Below are positions 30,848 to 44,068 of a stretch of DNA of 64,000 bases, piece after piece. The DNA is taken from assembly GCA_029204225.1 (NCBI GenBank), contig CM055115.1, positions 10,808,528-10,872,527 of the forward strand. Reading direction: 5' to 3'. The stretch's first letter is position 1, and every line of letters begins with the position of its first letter. Below the pieces are notes generated by a model, which searched no databases, was not told where the DNA came from, and saw only the letters and a program-made list of their open reading frames with translations. Source of the DNA: Diphasiastrum complanatum. Taxonomy: Eukaryota > Streptophyta > Lycopodiopsida > Lycopodiales > Lycopodiaceae. A program made the position numbers and the translations under genes.

Positions 30848-33420
30848 GGCTCCTCCTCAAATCTAGCCTTGGAAACAACAATACTATTATTAATCACTCC
30901 AATTGAAGATCTAAGCTTGACAAATGAATCTTTAGGTAAAGATTTAGTAAACAAATCAGCCAAGCAACTTGATGATGGCGCATGTTGGAGCTTGATCTCT
31001 TTGGCTTGCACTTTCTCCCTCACGAAATGATGAGCAATCTCGATGTATTTGCTCCTTGCATGGAATGTAGGATTAGTTGCAAGTGATTGGGCTGATTGGT
31101 TGTCACAATATATGATTGAGATCTCATCCTCCATGACATGAAGCTCCACCAATAGCCTTTTGCATGTTGATGTCAAGGCCTTGTACTCAGATTCTGTGGA
31201 AGATAAGGAGATGGTATCTTGGTTTTTGTAAAGCCATGATACTACTCCATCACTTAGAAGGGTGGGAAAAGCACTAATCTTGGCTCTTAAGCCAAGATTA
31301 GTCCCTCTATACAAAATGCCAAAATTTTTAGTAGATGAAATGTATCTAAGAACTCTTTTGGCCATCTTCCAATGTGAAACTAGAGGACTTTGCATGAATT
31401 GGCTTAACTTTCCAACACTATAAGTAAGAACAGGTCTAGTTATAGTTAAATGAATCAAGGAGCCTATAAGCCCTCTATATAATGTGATGTCCTCAAAGGA
31501 TGCTTTTACATGTTGCTCCATTGGTGTCTCAATGGCTTTACAATTCTTCATTCCAAATCTATCTAGGATGGATGTAGCATACTTAGATTGACAAATAAAG
31601 CTAAAATCACATCCTCTAATAACCTCTATTCCTAGAATGAAGCTTAATAGGCCGAGATCTACCATTTTAAACTCTTCTGCCAAAGCAATTTTTACATCTC
31701 TAATTCCATCTTGATCATTACCACTCAAGATAATGTCATCTACATACAAAACAAGAATAATGATCTTGCCATCATGAAATCTTAAGTATAATGATGGACC
31801 ATAAGCACTCATTACAAAATTGATGGAAATGAGAAAAGAGTTTATCCTAGACTAGCATGCTCTAGGTGGTGGCTTGAGCCAATAAAGGCTCTTCTTCAAG
31901 CCTACACATCTTTCCTTCATGCTTTGCCTTGATGAAGCCCTCATGTTGCCTCATGTAGATCTCTTCCTCCAAATAACCATTGAGGAATGCATTTGTGAAA
32001 TCAAGTTGGAATAGCTCCCAATTGAAGGTTTTAGCCAAACTAATGATCAACCTAATAGTAACAAGCTTAGCCACAGGAGCAAAAGTCTCATCACAATCAA
32101 TGCCTTTGGTTTGTAAAAAACCTTTGGCTACAAGCCTAGCTTTATGCTTACTTATTGATCCATCTTGATTATACTTCAATCTAAACACCACTTGCAATCA
32201 AGTGGTTTCTTCCCTTGAGGAAGATTCACAAGATCCCAAGTATGATTCTCAATGAGCGCATCATACTCTACTTGCATAGAATTCATCCAACTCTTAGATT
32301 TATAGGCATCTTCATAGCATGTTGGCTCATCTAACATTGAAGTAAGAAAGGTGTAAGATGATGAGCCTTCCCTTTGATCACCTTGACCATCATAGGTGAG
32401 CCTCAATGGCTCGGTCCTTGCCCTTGTAGATCTTCTTGGAGTTCTTGGAGTTATTGCATATTGAGGTGGATCCTCAAGTTCTTCTTCACTTGGAAGCTCC
32501 TCCTCCATCCTAGCATGATCCATGGCATCAAGATGATTAGTAGCATTATCATCCAAATCACAAGCATGTCCTCATAAAAAATAACATCCCTACTCACTAT
32601 CACCTTGCTAGTGATGGGATTGAAGACTCTATATCCTTTGCTATTCTCACCATATCCTACAAAGATGGAGGTTGCATCATCCTTCTTCCTTGTATCCAAG
32701 GATTGGTGTACATAGAAAGTGGATCCAAAAACTTTGAGATCCTTGAGATTGGGCTTCTCTCCAAATAGAGCTTCAAATGGCGTGATTCCTCCAATGGCTA
32801 GGTTAGGCAATCTATTTCACAAATAATTAGCACAAGTTATTGCCTCACCCCAAAACGATCTGGATAGAGAAGCATCTAGCCTTAAGGCCTTAGCACACTT
32901 TCAAAGAGATCTATTTCTTCTCTCACTCACTCCATTTTGTTGAGGGGTGTATGGACATGACAACTCCCTCTTTATGCCATTAGAACTACAAAAGTCAGTC
33001 AACTTATTGGAGATATATTCACCTCCATTATCACTCCTTAAAACCTTAATCTTGGTACTAAGTTGATATTCTACCAAAGTATTGAACTTTACAAAAGAAT
33101 CAAACACCATAGATTTGCTAGACAAGAGGTACATCCAACAATATCTAGAATAGTCATCAATGAGGATTACATAATACTTGGCACTACCATTAGACTCATG
33201 TGAAAAGCTATGAACATCCGAATGGATGAGTTCAAGAGGAGAGCTTGATCTTGATGTAGATCTTGAGAAGGGTAATTTATGAGCCTTTTAGAGGCTACAT
33301 GCTTCACACATCTTCCCACACTTTGACATATGCCTGGGGAGGCCGAGTGCAAGCTCCTTTGCACACATGTTTCCATGGCTTTGAAGTTGGGGTGGTGCAT
33401 AGTTCCACCTTGCAAATTCA
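30848..33420 (-). pseudogene. Ty1/copia pol (integrase, RT, RNase H), minus strand
   Basis: Read right to left: GAG-pre-integrase debris (HHPNFKAMET), integrase with SDNGGEYIS and YTPQQNGVSERRN (33,134-32,901), the capsid-linker region GEKPNLKDLKVFGS to VIVSRDVIFYED (32,810-32,560), and the RT start [15 protein letters not shown] (32,556-32,176). RT continues at 32,197-31,862 ([25 protein letters not shown]) and has the YVDD active site in LYVDDIILSGND (31,745). RNase H has LSSTESEYKAL and YCDNQSAQSLATNP (31,200-31,060), then LADLFTKSLPK. The frame 31,812-30,751 (353 codons) is the longest in the window, but frameshifts at 31,830, 32,190 and 32,560 break pol, and gag, protease and the 5' LTR are missing. 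Integrates and copies element RNA when intact; here dead. Confidence 0.95.
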
Positions 33421-33476
33421 ATGTATAAATTATTAACAAAATAATATCTACAGCAGAAGATTAATGCATGCTATGA
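33421..33476 (-). repeat. 57-bp segment shared with the TPD1-like upstream region
   Basis: Reverse complement of about 62,592-62,648 (CATAGCATGCATTAATCTTC then TGCTGTAGATATTATTTT) with one or two differences. It sits exactly where copia similarity ends. Confidence 0.75.
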
Positions 33477-33814
33477 ATCAATGTGTTCCACATTAAGCAA
33501 GACTGAGTGATCTTCAGACACCAAAGCAAGAAAGAACACATAGCATTTCTCATCAAAATGATACATATATATATACTGCCTGGCTCATACGTGGCCTACA
33601 CCCAAATAGTGCTTCACGGCAGCCGTGGTGTATCAATCACAACAGAAACAATTTTATGAATTGGAAATTTTATTGCCATCATAACCTTTACTTGTCTTTG
33701 CTCATCAATCACATCCTCAAAAGTAGAAAATGGTCACTCTATGAGATGTCATATGTTGGGTGCATTCTATCAACTAACCATCATGTTTCTAATCCAAAGA
33801 AGCTAGAAAGAGTT
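33477..33814. other. No gene seen
   Basis: 338 bp between the copia remnant and the gypsy pol fragment; a short TA run near 33,570, nothing else recognised. Confidence 0.5.
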
Positions 33815-35287
33815 TAGCCATCGCCGGTATATTTATGCATATGCAAAAAGGAAGTTCTGAAGAAGGGGGTAGTATACAAAAACACTATTCAGTGGTATAA
33901 GGCATTCCAAGATTTGATAGACAACTTGGTAAATGCCCCAATTTTGCGGCCACCAGATTGGAGCAAGTCGTTTCATGTTCATGCAGATGCATCTCAAATG
34001 ACGGTGGGCTTTGTTTTAGCGCAACCGGGGGAAGAAAAAGGGTATGGTCACCCGGTTTGTTATGCAAGTAAGATGCTCAAACCTGCAAAAAAGAACTATT
34101 CAACTACGGAGAGAGAGGCACTAAGTTTGATTTTTGCTCTTCACATGTTTCGACATTTTCAGTTGGATAATAGATTCGTCGTCTACATGGATCATCAGTG
34201 TTTACTATATTTAGTTCATAAACTAGCAATTGCTAGTAGGATTGCAAGATGGATGATTCTATTCCAGGAGTTTGAATTTGATATTCGGATCCGACCAGAC
34301 AGAGTACATAAGATCGCAGATCAATTGTCTCGCATTGAGATGAGGAATACTGAGACAGGCATTGATGAAATGCTAGATGCTCAGTTGTTTAGCTCGGAGA
34401 CATTATATGAGTCCTGGTATAGTGATTTATATAATTTTTTAATGCATGGAACGTTTCCGGGACATTTTAAGAAATCTCAATGGTGCCAATTGATTTGATG
34501 ATTGCGTGACTTTCAGGTAAGTGAAGGCCAGTTGTATAAACGCGTTCATGATCAAGTGCTAAGACGATGTGTCCAGTTGCAAGATATACAGGGCTATTAT
34601 TGATGAAGCTCATTCGGGGTCCATGGGTGGACATTTCCCCACCAAAATAACTGTGCATAAGATTTTGCAGGCAGGGCCAAGGCTGTGGAAAGATACTATG
34701 GCATTCTGTCATAGTTGCGATGTTTGTCAATGACAAGGGCGGTCGGTTCGCACGATGGATTATCCATTGGTACCACTACATCCAATAGAGCCATTTCAAC
34801 GATGGGGATTAGATTTTAGTGGTAAAATTAACCCGACTTTGGCAAATGGGCACAAATATATTGACATAGCAACTGATTACACTACGAAGTGGGCAGAAGC
34901 GAAAGCCTTGCTGGACAATACCGCAAAATCCACTGCCAAATTCATATTTAATAATGTTTTAGCTCAATTTGGATGTCCATTAGAAATTGTGTCTGATAAA
35001 GGTCCACATTTTGTGAATAATACTTTGAAGGAGATTGGCATATTTGTTCCAAATTTTTCCCAAGATGTCAACTTCTTACTATCTGCATGGTAATGGTCAA
35101 GCCGAGGCTACCGATAAAGCTTTGAAGGCTATTATTGCAAAACAGGTGTTGGAAAAAGGAGGTTCATGGCATGAATTTTTACAGCTAGCGTTATGGGGTG
35201 TACTGCACAGCCTATAAGATTTCTATTGGATACACACCATTCCAATTGGTTTATGGCACAGATGCTATTATGCCATACGAGTTCACG
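33815..35287 (+). pseudogene. pol: Ty3/gypsy pol fragment: RNase H and integrase
   Basis: RNase H is well preserved in one frame (33,914-34,498): APILRPPDWSKSFHVHADAS, YASKMLKPAKKNYSTTEREA, MDHQCLLYLVHKL, then the HKIADQLSRIE end. A TGA and a frameshift near 34,590 precede the integrase His/Cys region. From 34,652 it is the mate of window base 1, so the integrase defects are those of copy 1 (stop at CQ, core frameshift). RT is missing upstream. The integrase stops near 35,287 at the TTCGCGA insert. Because this sequence runs unbroken across 34,652, the duplication probably extends left of the window start. Confidence 0.92.
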
Positions 35288-36081
35288 ATTAAAGTTTGAA
35301 TAAATCAAACTTGTCTTCAATCGGGATTGTATCTGATCTATGTACTAATAGAACAATATTAGTTTTGATTGAATACGCGTGCAGAAATTATGTGCGGAAA
35401 GTAAGAGACAACTTAAGACAATTTTTGACAATTAGAAATTGTTGATCAAAAATGAATTTATAATTCTGAATCTGATTCAATATACATCTCTTGTTGTCTT
35501 ATCTCGTTGTTGTGTCTCTGATTGAATGAGCTGGTTACAACGAGTAGTGCACATGTATTTATATTGCTACAGGACAGGTCTTTTGGCCTTTCAATTTTGT
35601 AACAGTAGATCTAACCATTTACGATGGTTGATATTCAAATAGACGCTTTGTTTTTAAGGTCGAATAATTTCTATTCGCAAATATTTTGCGACACTCTGTC
35701 TCTCATACTCAGCTTTGTGTTTCGCAAATTATTCGCGACAATTGTCTCGTCGTGACATTTTCATGTTTTGCGAATTGTTCGCGACAGATGACAGTTTCTG
35801 AGCTTGAAGTAGAATCCAGAACATTTCACGAATTTTTGTGACAATTTCACGACATCTGAGGTTTGAACAGGAAACAGAATATTTTCGAGACAAGATTCTG
35901 TTTGCAAATCTTTCTAGTTGACTGCAAGACAAAGTTCGCGAATCGTTCGAGGTTGATTACGAATAAAAATGTTTTGAGTTCGCGTTTGTTTCTTATCCTT
36001 TGTCAAGTAAACTACGCGCTTTGTTAGTAGAATCAAGATCTGTTCGATTAGTTGTTCTACAGATAGTCAACTTGTTACAGA
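35288..36081. repeat. Unclassified 0.8-kb insert with TTCGCGA motifs, copy 2
   Basis: Duplicate of 637-1,430; one core motif has mutated (TTTTGCGAATTG for TTTCGCGAATTG near 35,767). Confidence 0.5.
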
Positions 36082-36084
36082 GAT

Positions 36085-36477
36085 ATGGCTGAGAACAGAG
36101 TACAAAGAAGGCCACAACGATGTCAGGAGGATGTTCCAACGGTCGAGACAGAACATGGGATACCCGTGAATTTTCAAGTGCTTTTACAGCTAAGGCAACA
36201 GTGAATAACTAAAATGGCGAGGCAGATGCTGGCAGACCAACAATTGCAACATCAATCGATGACAACACAATCAATGGAAAGCCAACAGGTGGAGAGGCAG
36301 TTGGACAAAAGTCAACAGGTGGAGAGGCAGCTGGACAAAAATCAATTAGGAGGATTTGAGTGTTGGAACATCGGTTCTTGGATTATTGGCGTGCCTATTT
36401 TGTTTTGGATATGTATAGGCATACTTGTCTTGCATAGGCTGCTGACTATAATAAGTAGATGGAAGATCAAAGTGTGA
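36085..36477 (+). pseudogene. Third ORF with predicted membrane helix, copy 2
   Basis: Duplicate of 1,434-1,838. It keeps the same in-frame TGA and ends four codons earlier because GTGCAG became GTGAAG at the frame end. Confidence 0.5.
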
Positions 36478-37775
36478 AGTAATCAATAAGTATTGGGCTA
36501 TGGAAAATTTTGTACATCAATTTCGATTATAGTGAAATATGAGAAAATGGTGTACACTTGATTAACTGTGGAGTGTGTAGGCATATATACATTTGAATTG
36601 CTTAATGAAATGAGTAATCGTTAAGAATTATATGAATTAATTTTCTAGGAAGTGCGGAAGTGCACTAAATATCGTTACATGTGGACGTAATACAAAATAT
36701 TGTTCATACCAATTCTTCAAGTGATTTTGGTTAGGATTGTATGATAATTTTTATAACGGGTACTTGGAAAATGCTATGTATACCCGATTTCATTATAGTT
36801 TAGCAACTAGATTAACCATAGCGCATAAGTTGCAATTATATTATGGGTTGTGCGCATGTTTTGCCGTGTTACAATGACATTGTTATGGTCCCTTCAGTTC
36901 GGTTAACGGCTGACTGATTACATCCATACAAAGTGATGAGTCCAGTCAGAGTAGTACAAATTTTGGCAGGAGTTGGATTTGAAGGCACATGCAGTATTGG
37001 CATGGGCGGTTTTACACGGCAAAATGAAGGTAAACAATTCTGAAATCTTAACATGAAGTTCTATGTTTTTTGTGGCGGAATATTTTTATGAACTAAGCAA
37101 AGTTTCAAGGCACACAATGATGTACATAATAGTACCATTCAAAGACATGCCAAGTTTAAACCTTGGCTGGTCGGATAATGTCGGAATTTTGACACCTTAT
37201 ACACAGTGATAGTGAAATATGTGGATGATTCATATCCACTATTATGGAGGATATATTGTCGTTGGGAGGAGGATTTTCAGCAGCGAGTACAACAGACCAA
37301 AGGTTGCATCACTGAAAGAAAGGCCAACAAGGGAACCCAATGAACCGTAACATACGAGACCTTAGAGTTTTGCCATTTTATAGCGATTGCGACGAATCAA
37401 ATGCGAGAGCTGTTCTTGAATAAAACCTACACACCAATCACCATTGAATGGCTAAACAAACTAATGTTGACAAAGCAAACACCACGATTGGTATCAGGCA
37501 TCATAGATGATTATCTGAATCTCTTACTCAAGCCATTGCGGTATGGATTGACCACCCCCTCACCAAGACCAAGGGTTTGGACATCACCACCTATGGTGGA
37601 GAGATACAAACCAATTATGATCGATGCACAGGGCAGAGGTGAATCTGGGACTCATTGTTCAGGAATGCATACATCAAGTGAAAGTGAGAGTGAACACAAT
37701 AGTAAAGACGTCAAAATGAGGAAGCGACAGAAGAAAGCTGTGAGATGGACTCGGTTTTTCCTGCTGGGGAATATG
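36478..37775 (+). pseudogene. 3' part of the third-ORF region, copy 2
   Basis: Duplicate of 1,839-3,124; the 126-codon frame at 37,401-37,781 is preserved unchanged at the protein level. Confidence 0.45.
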
Positions 37776-38608
37776 TGTTAGGCCTTTTTGGCCATAACAA
37801 TGGACATTGTAAATATGTGGTTGTTAATGTAAGTGTAGGATTGTTGGTTATGTAATTGAAGTTTTATTTACACAAAGATGTAATTATGTTGTAAGGTCTT
37901 GAAGTTAGGAGACGTCATGGTAGGACATTTATGAAGTTAAAGTTGATAGGTTAGTTAACGTTTAGTCATATTCGGGAGGAACCCGAATAGTTCGTAAGTG
38001 ACCACAAGGTCATCAATTGTGGTTTCCATGCGGTCTCTATGCGAAGCTGAACTGACCACTTGTGGTCATTACAAAGGGTTTCAATACTGGATTGCAGTAT
38101 CCTCACAAAAGTATAAATAGGACATTTGGAGCCAGATTGGGGGCTCTTGGATTTTTGTTTAGGCAGTAGTATGTTCAAAAGACCAAGGGTGAGAGCCGAG
38201 TGTTCTAAATGTTCAGTACTCCAGATTTATATTGTACTACAGGCAACAAGATGAATTTTCTTGCCTAAGACCTCTTAGCAATGGCAATGTTGACTCTGTT
38301 TGCTATTCAGTTTGTAATTTTAGGTGTTTGGAAATGTTGACTATGTTTGCTAGTCAGTCTATGGAATGCAATTGAGAGTGTTACTTCCTTGTGTCTACAT
38401 ATTCTTGCGATGGTTAGTTTTGGGTTCTATAATAACAATGTTCTGTTAATTGGTTGTTCTGTACTATTGCAATGGACTAGAATATATGAATGCACTAATT
38501 AGCTTCAGGGGAGTTGTTCATAGTTTATTAAGGGTTTTCTTGCCATAATTTGCTTGTGACATTGCGACTTTATAATGCACCGTTCTGGAATAAACAAAAG
38601 AAATAACA
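37776..38608 (+). repeat. LTR-like module, family B, copy 2
   Basis: Duplicate of 3,125-3,957 with TGTTA/TAACA termini and TATAAATAGG at about 38,112. Confidence 0.6.
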
Positions 38609-38860
38609 ACCTGGTCTCTAGAAGCTAGCAAGAATAGCAAATAGCAATATCTTGCCATCCCTTTTTACAATGAAAAATTGATGTTGGAAACTGAAATCAT
38701 TTTACCAAGAAATGCATTTTTCTTCAAAAGACAAACCTTGTACAAAACTTCTAAAATAAATTGATATTCAGTAACAACTCATTTATTTGTCACTTGGCTC
38801 TTTTGTGATTACATCAATTTAATTTGAGCATTTTTGAATAATAATTTTGAGCATCCTTCA

Positions 38861-39341
38861 TACCAGACATCGATATGTGGTATCGTTCTTAGGTATCATA
38901 TATTGCCAATGATACGACAAGTTGATACCGCGTAATAATAAAAAAAGACTTTCTGTAATAATAGAGTCATTTGTAGATGACACGACAAATCGATACCAAG
39001 TATTTGCCATATCAAATTGAAAAATGATATGAGAGATCGATACCGAGAAATCAATATCGGATATCGATCTGCCATATCAAATTGACAAATGATATGAGAG
39101 ATCCATACCGAGCATCACTTTCTCATATCATTTTTCAATTTGATAAGGCAGATCGATACATGGTATCGATTTCACGTATCAAACTGACAAATGATACTAG
39201 AGATCGATACTTGGTATTGATATCTAGTATCATTTGTAAATTTGATACTATAGATCGATACCCGATATCGATTTTCCGTATCATTTGTCAGCTTGATATG
39301 GCAAATTGATACCAAGTATCGATCTGTAGTATCAAATTGAC
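38861..39341. repeat. AT-rich palindromic minisatellite, copy 2
   Basis: Duplicate of 4,210-4,690, essentially identical. It lies in the family B leader (38,609-39,507), which otherwise holds no gene. Confidence 0.8.
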
Positions 39342-39507
39342 AAATTTTAGTGACAAACTAAAGAAAAAATATTGTTTTTTAGATGCACATTTTGACAATT
39401 TTTTGTCTACTTTCTCTTTATTTTTAGCAAAATTGGTTCGCATGCATATTCTATTTTGCAAATAGCCGACTTAAAAGAGAGTTTTATGACTGTTTGGTAA
39501 CTTTCTC

Positions 39508-39960
39508 ATGTTTATCCTTACTATAATAGCAAACTCACACAAAAGATCAAATCTAAAGTCTAGGAGAGATTTATTACTCCCAAGGCGACACATAAGAAGC
39601 GGAGGACTGGTCATCCCGGAGGTGAGGGTGACTCACCTGCAAAAGTCTCCACCGTTTGTGATAATCCACAGCCAAAAAAAAATTGTTGTAGTGAAATTTT
39701 CTGAAAAGATCAGTTATCATTCATACGAGGCATATCAGTGGGCTATCATCACAAAAGGTGATAAACTATGCTTGGTCATGTCCAGAAATAAAGGTGTAGC
39801 TCCATTCAGTAAACTGAAAATGCTTGGTCAAATACGTGATAATTACTATGATGAGGATGACGATTCCAAGATATTGTTCAAGACTGAGAACAAAGGCTCA
39901 TTCAAGGAGCTTTTCTTTTTTGAAATCAATTTTAGTGTCGAGAATTGCCTCCCTATATAA
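39508..39960 (+). CDS. Small unknown ORF of the family B leader, copy 2
   Basis: Identical in protein sequence to the ORF at 4,857-5,309; see there for domain similarity to the 29,069 ORF. Confidence 0.35.
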   Translation: MFILTIIANSHKRSNLKSRRDLLLPRRHIRSGGLVIPEVRVTHLQKSPPFVIIHSQKKIVVVKFSEKISYHSYEAYQWAIITKGDKLCLVMSRNKGVAPFSKLKMLGQIRDNYYDEDDDSKILFKTENKGSFKELFFFEINFSVENCLPI

Positions 39961-40129
39961 CGATCGCCAAATGAAGATCTTCAAGAATCCTGTCACATGC
40001 AAACCAACATGACACATGTGGAGCATAAACCACCCAACCAACATGAAGAAGCCAATCAATACCCTAACCACTTCACCCCCCAAGCCACAGTTACTGAATA
40101 CAAGAGAGGAGAGGAAACTGGCAAACTTG

Positions 40130-42817
40130 CGCGGTTGCATCCTACTCAGATTTCTAGGGAAGAACTGATAAAGATTAATCTACGATAAACTACGAGGCAT
40201 ATCAAAGGAAAGCTATCAGCACACCATTGATGTCACCATCGATGCACAACCTGTACTCTAGCAACGATATAGGATGAATCCAAAACATGCAAAACGAGTT
40301 AGAGCTGAAATTGAGAAACTTGTAAAAGTTGGTTTTATATACACTATTCACTACATGTCGTGGGTGAGTCCTATTGTGATTGTTTCAAAGAAAAACAATA
40401 ATTTACGAGTTTCTTTAGATTACCGTAAGCTCAATTCGTTTACGATAAAGAATCATTTTCCATTGTCATTAACAGAGCAAATCTTGGATGAGGTCGTGGG
40501 ACATAAGCTATATAGTTTTCTTGTGGATGTAGTGGATATAACCAAATACAGATTGCTAAGAAAGACAGGGAGAAAAAAACGTTTATTACGGAATGGGGTG
40601 CATATGCTTACAAGGTAATGCCATTCGGGATGAAGTATTAGCCAGGAGCCTTTCAAAAAGTGATGACAAAGGCATTTTATGACTATCTAGATAGATTTTT
40701 GAAATTTTTCCTGGATGATTTTTGTTTGTACGGTGATGTGGATGATCATCTAGCATACTTGGAGAAGTGTCTTCAGAGATGCTATGAATTTGGCATTTGT
40801 TTGAATCCAGATAAATGCACTTTTTGTGTGCGACGCAGAGTGCTGCTAGGATAGATCATCTCAAAAGAAGGTTTGTCAATTGATCCGGCAAAAATAGAGG
40901 TCATCAAGAACATGCGGGTTCCAAAGACAGCGAAAGAGATGCAGACTTTCTTAGGCATGACGAGCAACCATTGCCGATATATTTATGCATATGCGGAAAG
41001 GACTTACATTCTATATGAAGTTCTGAAGATGGGAGTATTATACAAAATCACTATTCGGTGGTATAAGGCATTTCGGGATTAAATCGATGCCTTGGTGAAT
41101 GCCCCAATTTTGCGGCCACTAGATTGGAGCAAGTCATTTCATGTTCATGCAGATGCATCTCAAATAGTGGTGGGCTGTGTGATCACCCAGTCTGTTATGC
41201 AAGTAAGATGATCACACCTCTGGAAAAGAACTAATCAACTACGGAGAGAGAGGCGCTAAGTTTGATTTTTGCTCTTCGCAAGTTTCCACATTTTCAGTTG
41301 GATAATAGATTTGTCATCTACATGGATCATTAACCTTTACTATATTTTCATAAACTAGCAATTGTTGGTAGGATTGCAAGATGGATGATTCTATTTCAAA
41401 AGTTTGAATTTGATATTCGGATCTGACCAGACAGAGTACATACGAGTGTAGATCAATTGTCTCACATTGAGACGAGGGATACCGAGGAGGGCACTGATGA
41501 AATTCCAAATGCTTAGTTGTTTAGCTCGGAGACATTATATGAGTCCTGGTATGGTGATTTATATGATTTTTTAATGCATGGAACATTTCCGGGACATTCT
41601 AAGAAATCTCAACGGTGCCAATTGATTTGGTGATCCCGTGACTTTCAAGTAATTGAAGGTCAGCTATATAAACACGGTCATGATCAAGTGTTAAGACGAT
41701 GTGTCCAGTTGCAAGATATACAGGCTATTATTGATGAAGCTCATTCGAGGTTTCCGGGTGGACACTTCCCCATCGAAATAACCATGTGTAAGATTTTGCA
41801 GGCAGGGCCAAGGTTGTGGAAAGATACTACGACATTCTGTCATAGTTGCGATGTTTGTCGACGACAAGGGCGGCCAGTTCCCATGATGGATTATCCATTG
41901 GTACCACTACAGCCAATAGAGCCGTTTCAGTGATGGGGGTTGGATTTTATTGGTAAAATTAACCCGGGTTTGGCAAATGGGCACAAATATAGTGACGTAG
42001 CAATTGATTACCCTATGAAGTGGGCAGAAGCGAAAGCCTTGCAGGACCATACCGCAAAATCCACTGCCAAATTCATATTTAATAATATTTTAACTCAATT
42101 TGGATGTCCATTAGAAATTGTGTCTGATAGAGGTCCACATTTTGTGAACAATAAAGGAGATTGGCATATTTCTTCCGAATTAATCCCAAGATGTCAACTT
42201 CTTATTATCCGCATGGTAATGGACAAGCCGAGGCTACCAATAAAACTTTGAAGGCTATTATAGAAAAACAAGTGTTGGAAAAAGGAGGTTCATGGCATGA
42301 ATTTTTACAACCAGCATTATGGGTGTATCGCACAGCCTATAAGATTTCTATCGGATACACACCATTACAATTGGTTTATGGCACGTATGCTATTATGCCG
42401 TACAAGTTCATCTTGCCAACTCTCCGCATTCAAGGTGCATATAGTCTGGGCAACAATGAAGTATTGCGTGAGCAGTTCATTCCGTTGGAAAAACCAGAGG
42501 AACATCGAGGCTATGGTTACTGGCAGAATTGGCTGACCAAAAAACAACAAGCTCGATGGTTTGACAAGCAAATCCATGAGCCAGAACTAAAGAAAAGAGA
42601 TTTGGTACTGTAGTACCCGGGGAGTATTACAAATACTCTGAAATCCAAGGATCAACATTGGGAGGGATCGGTACCATACAAGATTCTACACATATTTGGT
42701 AATAATGTGTTGATTTCTTGGAAGAACCCACCGTGGGTGCCGTTTATTGTAAACAATAGCAAGATAAAGGTTTATCACCCTCATGAAAAAAAGGGGAATA
42801 TTGATAGAGGGGTGTAA
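40130..42817 (+). pseudogene. pol: Ty3/gypsy pol, decayed, copy 2
   Basis: Duplicate of 5,479-8,166 with the same frameshifts. It differs usefully at 42,042, where CAG (Gln) stands in place of the TAG in copy 1, so the integrase core is open for 103 codons (41,940-42,251: NPGLANGHKYSDVAIDYPMKW to SDRGPHF). The first Asp and the Glu still lie across frameshifts. RNase H is as broken as in copy 1. Confidence 0.93.
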
Positions 42818-42940
42818 TATATTCCTTATTCGACATTATGAAGGTAGGCATTACATTCAACCAACGTCAGTTGGGAGAATTGTGGCGAAAGCCGGGATGA
42901 CGATTTCGTACGGAGACGCATGTGAAAGCAAAACACGTGG

Positions 42941-42942
<2 letters not shown>

Positions 42943-42989
<47 letters not shown>
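42943..42989. repeat. (TA)n microsatellite, copy 2
   Basis: About 23 TA units, the mate of 8,275-8,321. Confidence 0.97.
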
Positions 42990-42993
<4 letters not shown>

Positions 42994-43189
42994 GAGGTTA
43001 GTTTTTCGGGAATTGCAAGTAGATTCACATCTTTGGGCAGACATATTATGTATCACTGATAGCTAGGTAATGGTAGTCAAGTTCACAATTTGTGATGATG
43101 ACTTGGAGTATATAAATTTGATATGGGTTCATTTTAGAGGATCACTAGATAGTTGGACTATGATTAAAAATCATCCTGTTATAGAGATA

Positions 43190-43663
43190 TGGCTGAGAAC
43201 AGCATACAAAGAAGGCCACAACGACGTCAGGAGGATGCTCCAATGGTTGAGACAGAAACATGGGATACCCATGAATTTTCAAGCACTGTTACAGCTAAGG
43301 CAACAGCGAATAACTGAAATGGCAAGGCATATGCCTACAGACCAACAATTGCAACATCAATCGGTGACAATACAAACATTGGAAAGCCAACAGGTGGAGA
43401 GGCAGTTGGACGAAAGTCAACAGGTGGAGAGGCAGCTGGACAAAAATCAGTTAGGAGGATTCGAGTATTGGAATAGCGATTCCCGGATTCCTGAGATCAA
43501 AGTGTGAAGTAATTAGTAAGTACTAGGCTATGGAAAATTTTGTACATCAATTTCGATTATAGTGAAATATGAGAAAATGGTGTATACTTGATTAATCGTG
43601 GTGTGTGTAGGCATATATACATTTGGATTGCTTTATAAAATGAGTAATCATTAACAATTATGT
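43190..43663 (+). pseudogene. Third ORF, internally deleted paralogue, copy 2
   Basis: Duplicate of 8,522-8,995 with the same extra A and the same loss of the hydrophobic helix. Confidence 0.55.
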
Positions 43664-44068
43664 GAGGGTTTGTCCAAGTATGAACCACATTGAACATGTC
43701 TATAGGTGTCGAAGCCTTCTGACATACATTTTTATAAACCCTGGTTTATTCAAAATTTCACGGCCATAATTTGATGGTTACTCATCCTTTCCAAGGGCAT
43801 CTCTTTGATTGATGATGGTTGGAGTGACAGTAGGAGTCGCTCTATTTAGGGTGTTCTTGGTTATTCATGGGGCAAGACATACTTTGTGAAGGCCATAGAC
43901 AATTCAAAAGGCGAAAAAGTGTAGAGAGGCTTTGTGCGATTTGGACTAAATGTGTAAAATTGGTTGGCCCACAAAACGTCATTCAATTCATTTGGGATGG
44001 CGAGGCATCAAAGAGACAAGCTGGAAGGCTTTTGAAAGAGAGGTATCCTCACATGTGGTTCACACCTT
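43664..44068 (+). pseudogene. hAT-type transposase fragment (DUF659 region)
   Basis: Translation gives LIDDGWSDSRSRSI, then YSWGKTYFVKAIDNSK and, after a frameshift near 43,915, the frame 43,867-44,070 with SVERLCAIWTKCVKLVGPQNVIQF...DGEASKRQAGRLLKERYPHMWFTP. The order (DGW-S-D-R-RS, V-GP-NV-Q-, D-A-A-LL-PH---TPC) is that of DUF659 in plant hAT-like transposases. Only this catalytic-core piece remains; the terminal inverted repeats and C-terminal dimerisation domain are absent. It begins exactly at the right edge of the 9-kb duplication and ends where copia sequence starts. Confidence 0.8.

Larger units (their letters stand above)
34652..43663 (+). repeat. Large direct duplication, right copy (mate 1-8,995)
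   Basis: Same order and orientation as the left copy. Differences are scattered single bases, e.g. at mate positions 1,118 (C/T), 2,254 (C/T), 3,378 (A/G) and 7,391 (T/C), plus a 17-bp insertion CAACGTCAGTTGGGAG-type near 42,860. The right edge follows AATTATGTG, after which the two copies enter unrelated DNA. Confidence 0.93.
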
